From positions 14,082,925-14,146,924 of the forward strand of contig JAJEKV010000018.1 in assembly GCA_021234155.1 (NCBI GenBank): DNA of 64,000 nucleotides, read 5' to 3'. Source of the stretch: Isoetes taiwanensis (Eukaryota; Streptophyta; Lycopodiopsida; Isoetales; Isoetaceae). The translations under genes and the position numbers were made by a program. Below, one piece after another: positions 43,201-55,200 of the stretch (position 1 is the stretch's first letter; the number at the start of each line of letters is the position of its first letter). The notes below the pieces were generated by a model, which was not told the DNA's origin, made no database searches, and saw only the letters and a program-made list of their open reading frames with translations.

Positions 43201-46200
43201 CCATTGTTTTAGTAAGATGTCTTGATAATGAATTCACATCTATAAAATTGTAAATCCTATTTTATAGTCGTGTTGCTAATGAATGATTATGCCATTAATA
43301 GTTGCACAATGGTTGGTGCCATAAGTGTTGATGTTAAAAGGATGACATTGATTCTAGATTGGTGTCAGAGTCTTGGGCGTGGTGGTGCTACTGGTTGGGT
43401 CCCGGTACTTCAGCGGAACCCCTTGATCTTTTCTTAATCTTGCCTTTATCTTAAAACTTAAATTTTATCTAGTAGATCTTAAGCTTTGCTAATATATCTC
43501 AAAGAATAATCAAATCTTTTCTTTGAATCTTTATTATTATAATCTTTAGCCTATGCAGTTGTGCTTGTCATAAATAGTTGAGGTGCTATTTGCTAGAGAT
43601 CATAATCCTAGCCTTTGGTGCTTAAAATGGATTGAGTTGGTGCTCATGTACAAATTGAATTAGTTACTTAATTTGAAGTTACAGGCGAGGTCAAATTTGC
43701 TTCAAAAAGGAAGAATTGTTATGAATATGGTGGCTTCGGGGAGTGGCCTTGGATGTTGGTCTTGGTGGACTAGCGTGAGTGTCTAAGTTTAACCAAATTA
43801 TTGGCAAGAAGGCAATGAGAAGGGCAGCTTCTACCCAGTCTATATTTATGAAGCTAAAACTTAGCTAAATAAAAGGCTAAAGTATTGTGAGAGACCTATA
43901 AATGAACCGAATTCGAGTTACAAATATCTAAACGGCGAGATCTTTCTTTGGGCGATTCTTATAGATTGGAACGTGGAGTCTAGTTTCGAGTGGGGGCGGC
44001 GGTTTCGTGAGTCATCGGAATAAGAATATGGCGGAGAGTAGGGGTCAAAGAAGGCTGCTCTACACATTCGCTCTTGGTCTGATTCTAAGAAGCCATTATT
44101 TTTCCTAGAGCTTACGCTCTTCTTATTCAATAACTGTTACTATCCTAGAGCCTAACTCTTGGTGTTTTATATTGAGAATGCTATTTCCGAGGAGCTGAGT
44201 GGAAAGGCGGTGTCCGAGCCTTGCCATAATTACGCCAATTCTTAGCACCGAATGACCGGTTTGGGTGGTGAACTGCTCATACATTAGTTATTGCATCTTG
44301 AGCTAGCTCTGGTTTTGGTGAACTAAAGGCTTGTGTCTGAGTTATCCATGCCAACTCATATTGTATGTTGTTTCAAATGAGATCTTTTGTCATTGCTAGC
44401 GGTTTACGATTGTGGATTTATGTAGCAATTGGATGGATTCTGATTGGGAGACCATGAATTGATTGAGAGCTTTAAATAAGGTTTGAGGATATAAAAGGTA
44501 TGGTTCATTGGTGTGATCCATAACAATTGGTATCGAGCTAGTTATTCTTAAAGTTTGCAAAGACTTCCGGTTGGTACTAAGTTTGCAAGCGAGGAATAGA
44601 GAAAGAAGGCTATTCGATGTTTGTAAAGTCATCTAGTTGGTGCTTACAATCGATTACCAAGCTGGAATAGAATTCCTCCTCTTGAGAATCACAAATATGA
44701 TCTTTCTATGAATTTAAAATTTTAACTTCTTGGATCATTTCTTTCCAATCAATTCTACCTAGGCTAATCAATCTTTGGATATACGATGCGACAAAGGTGT
44801 TGTTGCGGGGAAATATAGGTGCGGTGATTGGTGGCGAAATGGCGAGGAATTGAGCCTAATCTTTCTTATCAATCCTTTTGTTGCCAAAATGGATCTCCCC
44901 TCAATCAAGCCTAACCAAAGCGACAATCCGCATCTCCTTGGCAGGGGATGGATCTCAGATTTAAACTTTCACTGCATCTGATATCTATGGTGGCGGATCA
45001 ATCTTTGCTCGAACTCTATCCTTGACATATCTTGAACTATTTCCAAACTAAGCGAATTCTAAACAATATAAAAGTCACGGCCCATTGTTTTAGTAAGATG
45101 TCTTGATAATGAATTCTGTCTATAAGAAGTGTAAATCTCTTTTATGATCGTGTTGCTAATGAATGATTATGCCATTAATAGTTGCACAATGGTTGGTGCC
45201 ATAAGTGTTGATGTTAAAAGGATGACATTGAAATTCTAGATTGGTGTCTAGAGTCTTAGGCGTTAGTTGGTGCCTCTTTGAAAGTTTGGAGTCGATGCTT
45301 CAACGGAACCCTTAGATGCTTTCATAATCTTGCCTTTATCTTAAAACTAGAATTTATCCTAGTAGATCTTAAGCTTTGCTAATATATCTCAAAGAATAAT
45401 CAAATCTTTCTGAATCTTTAGCTTAATCTTTACTTCTAGCAGTTGTGCTTGTCATAAATAGTTGGTGCTTATTTATGAGATCATAATCCTAGCCTTTGGT
45501 CCTTAAAATAGATTGAGTTGGTGCTCATGTACAAATTGAATTGGTGTAGCTGAGATTTTACAGCGAGTCGGTTACTTCAAGGAAAAATTATTATGAATAT
45601 GGTAGCTCGAGTGGTCTTGGATGTTAGTCTTGGTGGACTAGGCGTGAGTGTCTAAGTTTGGCAGTGTGTGAGGAAGGCAATGAAGGCAACCTGGCTATAT
45701 TTATGAAGCTAAAAGGCATAGCTAAATAAAAGGGCTAAAAGTCGTGGCAGAGACTATAAATAGACCACACAATTCGATTTTTACATATCTAAACCTTGAG
45801 ATCTTTGATGGGCGATTCTTACTTCGTTGGAACGGCTACGAATCTAGTTGGTGGGCGGATTTTTGGTCGAATAAAGAGATATGGCGGAAGAGTGATAGGG
45901 GTCAAAAGAAGGCGCTCTACACATTCGCTCTTCGTCGGTTCTAAGAAAGCCATTACTTTTCCTGGAAGCTTACTTGCCGTTCTTATTCAATGCTTGTTGT
46001 TACTATCCTAGGCGTAACTCTTGGTGTCTTATATTGAGGCGCTAGCTCGGGGAGGGAGCTACAGTGGGCGATTGTCGGAGCCTTGCCATAATTACCAATT
46101 CTTAGCACAGGAGCCAGCCCGGTTGGGTGGTGAACTGCTCATACATTGAATTGTGCATCTTGATAGCTACGGTTTTAGTGAACTAAAGCTTGTGTCTGGT

Positions 46201-49200
46201 TATCCATGTAACTCATATTGTATGTTTCAAATAGAGATCTTTTTGTCATTGCTAGTTGATTGTTGTGGATTATGTAGCAATTGGATGGATCTGATTGGAG
46301 ACTATGAAATGATTGAAGAAGCTTTAAATAGGAGTTTGGGATATAAAAGTATAGTTCATTGGTGTGATCCATAACAATTGTAGTATCGAGGAGCTAGTTA
46401 TTCTAAAAGTTTGCAAAAGACTTTCGAGTTGGTACTAGAGATTTTGCAAAGCGAGGAATGAAAGGAGAACCCTACGGCTATTCACGATGTTTGTAAGTCA
46501 TCTAGATTGGTGCTAGTGATTGCAAGCTGGAATGAAAATCTCCTCTTGAATCTGTTGATCTTCTTTCTATGAATTTAAATTTTAACTTCTTGGATCATTC
46601 TTTCCAATCGAATTCTACCTAGAGTAATCAATCTTTCTGGATATCGGTCGACAAAATTATTTGTTGGAAATATATGAGTGCGGTGATTGGTGGCGATGGA
46701 ATAGCGGAGAATTAGGCCTAATCTTTCTTAATAGTCATACGTTTGCCAAAATGGATCTCCCTCCAATCAAGGCCTAACCAATGACCAATCCATCTCCTTG
46801 GCGGGATGGATCTCAGGTACGAAACTTCTGCATCTGATGTATGGTGGGCGGATCAATCTTTATCTGAACTCTCTATCCTTGACATATCTTGAACTATTAT
46901 TCAAAAATTCATGAATTCTAAACAATATAAAGTGAAGCCCATTGTTTTAATGGAATGTCTTGATAATGAATTCTGTCTATAAGAATTGTAAATCTCTTTT
47001 TATGATCGTGTTGCTAATGAATGATTATGCCATTAATAGTTGCACAATGGTTGGTGCCATAAGTGTTGATGTTAAAGGATGACATTGATTCTAGATTGGT
47101 GTCTAAGTCTTGGGCGTTAGTTGGTGCTCACGGTTGGAGTCGGTGCTTCAGCGGGACCCTTGATCTTTTCTTAATCTTGTCTTTATCACCAAAACTTAAA
47201 TTTTTATCTAGTAGATCTTAAGCTTTGCTAATATATCTCAAAAGATAATCAAATCTTTTCGAATCTTTATCTTAATCTTTAGCCTAGCAGTTGTGATTGT
47301 GTCATAAATAGTTGATTGCTATTTAGCAGATCATAATCTAGCTTTGGTCCTTAAAATGGATTGAGTTGGTGCTCACATGTACAAATTGAATTGGTGCTTA
47401 ATTTGATTTGCAATGGTCGGTTGCTTCAAGGAAGAATTATTATGAATATATGGTAGCTCGGGAGTGGCGCGGATGTTAGTCTTGGTGGACTAAGCGTGAG
47501 TGTCTAAGTTTGGCGAGTATGGCAAGGAAGGCAATGAAGGCAACCTATGATTATATTTATGTGAGCTAAAGGCATAGCTAAATAAAAAGTGCTAAAGTCG
47601 TGGCAGAGACCTATAAATAGACCACAATTTCAATTACACATATCTAAAGCAACCCGGATCTACGATGGAGGCGATTCTTACTTCGTTAGAACATTTCGGT
47701 CGGTTTCGAATTAAGTGCTTGATTTCCGTGAGTCATCAGAATAAAGAGATATGGCGGAAAGAGTGATAGGGGTCAAAAGGCGACTGCTCTACACTTCGCT
47801 CTTGAATACGATTACAGAAAGCCATTACTTTTTCCTAGAGCTTAATGGATTCTTATTCAATGGCACTGTTACTGTCCTAGGCCTAACTCTTGGTGTCATA
47901 TGTTGAGGACTCTAGCTCGGGAGGAGCTACGATGGGAAGCTGATTGTCGGGCCTTGCCATGGTGCTAATTCTTAGCAGGAGCCCTGGCCCGTTGGGTGGT
48001 GAACTATCATACATTAGTTGTTGCATCTTGAGCTAGCTCTGGTTTGGTGAACTAAAGCAGCCCGTCTGAGTTATCCATGTAACTCATATTGTATGTTTGT
48101 TTCAAATAGAGATCTTTTGTCATTGCTAACAGTTTGATTGTGGATTATGTAGCAATTTTGGATGAATTACAGATTGGGAGACCATGAATTGATTGAGAAG
48201 CTTTAAATAAGGTTTCAGGGATATAAAAGGTATGGTTCATTGGTGTGATCCATAACAATCGTCCACAGAAAGAAGCATGCTACAAATATGACCATTATCA
48301 TGCCTATAGTAGAAATTAAGATCTGCCCTCAATTTGATGTAAACCCATGTAAATCTGAACTAGTTTTCTTATGCCAACACCTGAGATGATTTTTTCAACC
48401 ATTTTCTTCAGTCTGTACACATGACTTCCTGGTCCTTTCAACTTGAAATCCAGGTGGTGGTTGCATAAAAATCTCCTCAAGATCACCATTGAGGAAGGCA
48501 GAGTTAAGATCCATGAAATAAGCTTTGTTTAGTTGCAAACTGGATAGGAGCAATATGAGAAGAGGAGCTTCCTGCAGAACTAAAGCTGTCATAATCAGAG
48601 ATCCGATCAGAAAATTCATCTTCAGCAAAGTGTGCTCCTTGAAGCAAAAACCTTCTTGCTAAAGGATCATACAATCTCCATCCTTCATATTTGCAGGATA
48701 CCCAATGAAAATACACCAAATTGTCTGCTTGCTGCAGCTTCTCTTTCGAATTAGTAAAGCAAATGCTCGGCACCTAATATGCCAGCTATTTAATTTCAAG
48801 CCGTACACGCACTCATAAGATCTAGTAGGTATGATCAGGGAGCAAGTTGAACATGAAAGACATAAATAAGATTTCAAAAGGCAAATAAAATTGAAGATAG
48901 TTCCAGTTACCAAGTGCTGCACGTTTGCTATAATCCTCTTGATTTTCCCAATAGCGTTCCAAGTTCTGCAGTATCTCAAGATTAACATTTTCCTTTGATG
49001 ATGGTATACGTGGCGCAAGTGAACGTTCGAATGTACTCATTGCATGCATTGAGCTGGCTGCTCTAACAATCCTTCGATGCAAATGGGCAATCCGAGAAGC
49101 AGACTTCAAGCAAAGACCTGTACCAGTCAAATTCACGATGTTCAAAACCTGCAGAAGGATGACAAAAAAGTGTTAGTCTACTCAAACAGTATTGTATAAG

Positions 49201-52200
49201 AAATATTTTATAATATGCAAGTTGAGATTGAGATAGAGCGGAAGAATGGCGCTCTTCCAATCATGATTAGTGAGACTGAACTCACCCTCTTTACATAGCT
49301 TGTCTTAAACCAACAGTCTTTGATATATTTGAGAACTCTCTTTGTTGCATTCCAATCGGTAAATTAGAGCTCCAACAAGATTCATGTAGTGTGTTTCTAA
49401 ATTGAGTCATAAATACACAGTTTTATATGCATCTCCATTGCCATGCATACCTTGTTAATCAAGCACGGAAAAAAACCCAAGTATTCATCAACACAGTTGG
49501 ATTCATTAATAAAGAACCAACCATATGTCTGTACAAAAAAACTAGAACTTTTCATCTCAATATCACTATTGGAGGTTCTTAGCTACAATCGAATGAATGT
49601 TACAAAGAGTAATGATCTCAATGTAGAGACAAATCAGAATCAGTTTAACAAGGCCATCCTTTGAATCAAATCACGCATGGCTTGCTTGAAGTTGTTCAAT
49701 GATTTGTCCAACTTATAAATTATATCTTCATTTTCAATCACATACTCTTTTCCTGGTGCTTCATTGCAAACGGATATGTGCAATGATTGTCCAACTTATA
49801 TTCGTTGCTTCTAATCACATACCCTTACGCTGGTTCTAAGTATGTCCAGTAAGAACGTATGAAGGCATAAATTATGATTAGACATTTGGAACCATAGCGA
49901 AAGTGCCCACAATCCACTCTGTTCTTGCATTGGCCAGCCCATCAAGCTCAGTGATCCATCAAACAGATGTGAATCAGCTTTTTTGCATGTGATTTGAGTC
50001 GTGTATCGTGACCATTAACTCCTTTAACATGTTTTGCTATGCCTTTCTCTATAATCTATGCTTGTTGTTAACTGATAAGAAGCAAAAGTGACTTGCTTGC
50101 ACCATTTACTTCCACTTTTAATGGTCTTCTTGAACCATTTTGGAAGGGGCTTTTGTAGTTCGCATAAACCAGCTTGTCAACTCAGCTTCTACATTTTCAC
50201 AATTGGTCTCCCATAAATGTGGATTGCACCTCGGTAAGTATGGTAGAGAAGCGTGGTATGTTGTAGTTGTAAACCAGCTTGTCAACTCAGCTTCTTAAGA
50301 AGCCACAATTGGTCTTCCCATAAAAAAATGTGGATTGCACTGGTAAGTATGGTAGAGTATGGTATGTTGTAGCTGTAAATCTGGTACGTTCTAATGCTGC
50401 ACAATATGTCTGTTACATATTTGTAACTTGGAGTGAGCCTTGAATTGAAACTTGCCCAGAAAAAATCACTTCTTTGAACTTGGAGTCCATGGGAAAGGTT
50501 GCATGTTGCTCATCCAAAACATGTCTATTTGCAATAGATCTACTCAAATTTAAACTTGTTTTTTTGAAATGCTAATCCAGGTCTCCTTGGCTGCATAAGC
50601 ATAGCCCTGGCATTTAAATGCATGCAGAAACTTGAAGGTTGCATTCCTTCCAATTTATTTGAATTCTTCATAGACATCCTTAGGCTTGTCCAAAGCTTCT
50701 TTTGAAGTAGTTGTATTAAAAACTGCTGCGTTAGATGTTAAGAGAGGGTGCTTCTTCACAGTCCATTCTTCTAGTCCTAGAGTTCTTTTCCAAAACTGGG
50801 CTCTTCCGCTTGTACCTCTTCTTCTAATACTGTTATCATCAACGCCTTCCAGTCTCTGAAGTTTTTATCATCAAACAATTGCTCGTAATGCTCTGTCACT
50901 ATATGCAAATTCCTACCACAAGAAAGAAGCATTTCTTTGAGTGCTTCCCTCTTTAGTTTTGAAAACTTGCTCCATGGGATCGAGATTTCATATCAAGTTC
51001 AGAAATGGAATCGGGCAAGAGTGGACACAAGAACCAGCATTGAGTTCACAGAAGAATAGAGTAAAGCATCTGTAATAACCGTTTGCTTAAAATTACTGGG
51101 TTTTTTCTTTAGTTTTATACGGCATAAACATTTCTCCATTATTTAGATGGCGCCCGCTAGCTAGTCGACTGTTTGTCACCTTTCTCTCTGTTTTGCTGTG
51201 TGCTTTAGCTGGCCTAACGGATTTCTTTTGTTGTGCTTTGCACCAGACTTTGCAATTTCTAAAGATTGCTTCAACAGATTTGAGTAAATAGCCCACGAGA
51301 GCAAAGATGGACTTTTTAAGTTTAATCCAAACCCGTCTGAAAAGAGAGATGGACGTTTTGAAGCTTTAAACTGGTGGATTGAATTGCTCTGCTTATTTTT
51401 TATTGATTCACGGTGGAAGGAACAGAGCTTTCTTCTTCTTAAAATTTTCTGACCGAGAGGATTCATCATAGAATGCTTGATCGCTCCTTCTTTATCAAAT
51501 ATTTTGAAACCGAACAAGAAACCTTGGATGAATGCCTTTTTGCCATCTCTCTGCAGTGGACAGTAACATTCCGCTATTGGTAGCTCTTTGTCTTTTATCC
51601 TCTGGTACCAAATTTTCTTTACATACCATTTTGGTCTTTTAAGAAGCTAAAATCTTGCCGTTTTTGCAGTTCAATCGCAAAAAGTTTCAAGCAAACAAGA
51701 GGGTTTTGTTAGCTGAAGCATTCATCTTGTTAGATTGAATAAATATCTTACCCTCCAGTCTGCCATAGCTTCTCCTCCATAGCCCCAAAAATATCTTTCC
51801 CTTTCGTTTGCTATAGCTTCTCCGCCATAGCCGCTTAGAGGAAATTCAGTCGCTATGTGGCAACGTATTATTGGACGTAATTTAGCAGGTGATATCGTCC
51901 TGTAATTCCCACCACTTGGGCATTACGCCCGTAAAGGCCTGGCGGCACCGCTTAAGCGCCGGTGGCGCACTCGTGGCTCCGCCACTTTCGTGCCTTTCGT
52001 TTAGCGAGCAGCGAACCTTTACAAGCGTAACCTCATGAAATACCTAGTACGTAATTCCCACTCATTAAATTCATGATGATTACTCTTTTCTAGTGGCTCA
52101 TTCTGGTCTAAATGTCTACATTATCAACCCCCTAACTTATGACGCATGTACTTATGTTCCTTCCTACATAGTGCATTTCCTATATTTCATGTGCATCTTG

Positions 52201-55200
52201 CACCCTCAATGATAATAGAGCATTAAGTATCAAATTTGCAGAGTCCATCTATTGTGATCTGCTGCATCCATTATCACCCCCCGGGAATTTTCCATACAAA
52301 AGGCATCATAAACAAGCTTTCTTATGTACTTCCATTTCCTCCCTAAGGGTCTCCCATAGACGTTGATAAAATGTTCTTCATTCTTTAAGAAACAACTTTC
52401 CATTTTCAAGTCACATAAGTACTAAGACAATCAAACATATCCAAACATTTTTATCCACTTTTTAGACTGATTGAAGCCATCAAAATATCATCACATTGTA
52501 AACATTTTTACTCGTAACATGCCAAAATCAATTTGAAAACCAGCATATTATCATTTAAAAAGACACTCACCAGTAAATCTCCTGCTACAACAATGTTAAC
52601 ATTGTATGTTTCAAGGTTTGCAACTATCTCGTACATAGAGGCCAGGGCTCCAAGTACACAGATCGAACCAATAAGTGCTAAGAAAAGCCGGAAGCGTCGA
52701 CTTGTAATCTGCATTCCCATCACAATTTTGACATACTGACCATAGTAGAAGGCAGGGTCCATTCTTTCTTTAAGTAGTTCTTTGAACTTTGTCATCTTTA
52801 GCTCCTGAAATATGCCATAATGGAACAGAAACGAAAATAAAGTTTATTACATGATTGTGTAAGACAATTTCTTGCAAGAGCATCACCTGTAGGATGCAAA
52901 CTTTCCAAAACAGCACGCAAGCATAAAGATATGTGGTGGTTTGGAATATCCATGACAATGTTGAGAGTAAAATTACAATCACAAGGTCAGCAATTCTGCT
53001 TTGTAAATTCAAGGGCAGCGGTTGCAGCTCCACTGCAGAATAAAGCCAAGACTTCTGAATAATATACAGAATAAATGCAGGAAGAAAGAGCTTTGCCAGA
53101 AGTGGACGCCCTTGCTGTTATCATAGATGAAGCAAGTTAGATTATAACCACAAAAGAAGCACTCGAATAAAAAAATAACCACTGTACCTCAATAGCTGAT
53201 TGGTAGTCCCTTTGTACTTCAGCTACTTCTTCAGCTACGGTATCAAGAAAAAGCACTCCTTTAAGGCCATGATACCAAATTGCTTGAGCTATGAAAAGAA
53301 ATGAAGCAGCGGAGTTTAATGCCCCAACAATCACCACTAAAGGTTGGTATACAAGCTGCATAAGCAAAAAAAGAGCTATTTAGACACATAGGGTCTTATG
53401 AACATAACTAATGTACCTAAGCTTCATTCAACGAAATAAGAGACTTGATACTTCTGGTGCTATTACTAATTTACTGCCACAATTGTTGGTAACAGAGTAG
53501 ACAATCTAAAGTTCCTTTGAACTCAGAACTCAGAGCTATTTAGACACATAGGGTCTTATGAACATAACTAATGTACCTAAGCTTCATTCAACGAAATAAG
53601 AGACTTGATACTTCTGGTGCTATTACTAATTTACTGCCACAATTGTTGGTAACAGAGTAGACAATCTAAAGTTCCTTTGAACTCAGAACTCTAAAAAACA
53701 AATCATATACAACCGGTTATGCTGAAGAGCGATTATTTAAGAAGCTAGCATTCTGATGTCTGAGTTGTGCAAGTGAGCTGTTGCTCCACTATAGGCTTCC
53801 ATCTTCTTGCTTGAAATATCCTGCCTGAAACTGCTAACATTTCTTTGAGGATGCAGGAAATTACATTGTTGCTGCCATATCTGCATTTTGAACCTATCTT
53901 TGTTCAAAGTGCAACCAGATATGCACAATCATCATGGAGCTCCTGACGTTCAGGAAAACAATTCAAATCTGTGCTCTAAAGTTTAGATACCTCACTACGA
54001 TAAAACCAACAAAAAAACCTAATAAAGTAACTGAATCCAGGTTGTATTGAAGAAAATTAAAAAGCCAAGTTCTCTATCAAAAACAGATTTGACTAGGCGG
54101 AGCTTGCTGCTAGGCCCTCTGAGAAAATAAAGAGTAATTGTGAGACCAAGTACATACAACATTTTGAACCTGCAAAGGAGGTCAGAGGATTTCAAACCTG
54201 TAATGGCATAACACTATGTAGTTGAACATCATTATTGTTCGAGTTTCATCTGGGTCCTTGGTAAGCACGTTTAACTCTCCTGGAGGTGGAGTTAACCCGT
54301 TTGGTTGGGACGAGTTTCATCTGGGTCCTTGATAAGCACGTTTAACTCTCCTGGAGGTGGAGTTAACCCGTTTGGTTGGGAAGTTATCGGAGGCTCTGTA
54401 ACATTGTAGCTTTCCCCTGAAAGCCCTTATCAGGTCTACCATGTGTCACTGTTTCCCATAGTATCTGTTAGTTCACCATTTCAGTCGATGTACGTCACAA
54501 TTATGATCTAAAATACAGTCACAAAGGATATATGTATCTGTGTAGACAGATCAGTTTACCTGTGTGGTCAAGAGACCTGTGTGGTCTAAGTGATCTGGTG
54601 GTCACTCCTGGAAGAGCTTTGCGTCTCCAGAGTGATTATGTGGATAATTCTGGTTGCATGTGTTGATCCAAACCCAGCTGTGTGCCCTAAAGAGGCGCCA
54701 AACATTAGCTAGGCTAATGTAGGCACTAGTTGAGCTAGTGCAGTGGTCTTGGTATAAGGATGAATGATGCCCTAATACTCCAATTGTACATCACTTTTCA
54801 GCCAAAAGGTGATGGGATAAAGGCAGAGGGAAAAGGTGAAACGGGAACTAGAGCCTATATAAACGAACTTATCCTTGAAGAAAGGGACGTTTTTCCTGAT
54901 ATTGAGTGCTTGGACTTGCTCTGTGCCTAGTTCCCAGCTCAGGGCGTGATTCAGTCTCTCTTAATCTATGGTTGGGTGGCGTGTTTTTCAGTTTCCCTTG
55001 CAGTCTCCATAGTCCTGGGTGAACTTAGACGAATTTCTCTTGCTGTTTGTAACAATGTCAGTCTACGTCTGTGTATCTTGTGTACCTTTGCTCCGTGATG
55101 TCTATGTACACAGTGCATTTTACCAGAAGGTTCATGTTGGAATTCAATTGAATTTGCCGGTTCTACCTATTCACCTTGACATCAATCTTTAAGTAACACA

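Larger units (their letters stand above)
41821..48257 (+). mobile_element. Tandem LTR-retrotransposon array: four LTRs, three internal regions, single TSD ATCGT
   Basis: Four copies of an about 800-bp LTR (TGTTATG ... CATAACA) alternate with three about 1.06-1.09-kb internal regions. Each internal region begins with a primer site related to TGGTATCAGAGC and ends with a purine tract (AAGGAAGAAT or similar). ATCGT occurs exactly at 41816-41820 and 48258-48262, so the array occupies one integration site. The internal regions encode nothing recognisable (longest frames about 70 codons), so the element is non-autonomous (TRIM/LARD-like). It sits in the RT of an old copia fragment. Confidence 0.92.

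Noticed and set aside
48834-48910. Coding continuation of the DUF3537 exon past 48911 (NYLQFYLPFE...)
   Set aside because: A donor GTAACT follows G at 48911, the continuation does not match the family, and the true C-terminus fits at 34257.
51093-51517. 113-codon basic frame in a DUF3537 intron
   Set aside because: No family recognised; within an intron and likely chance.
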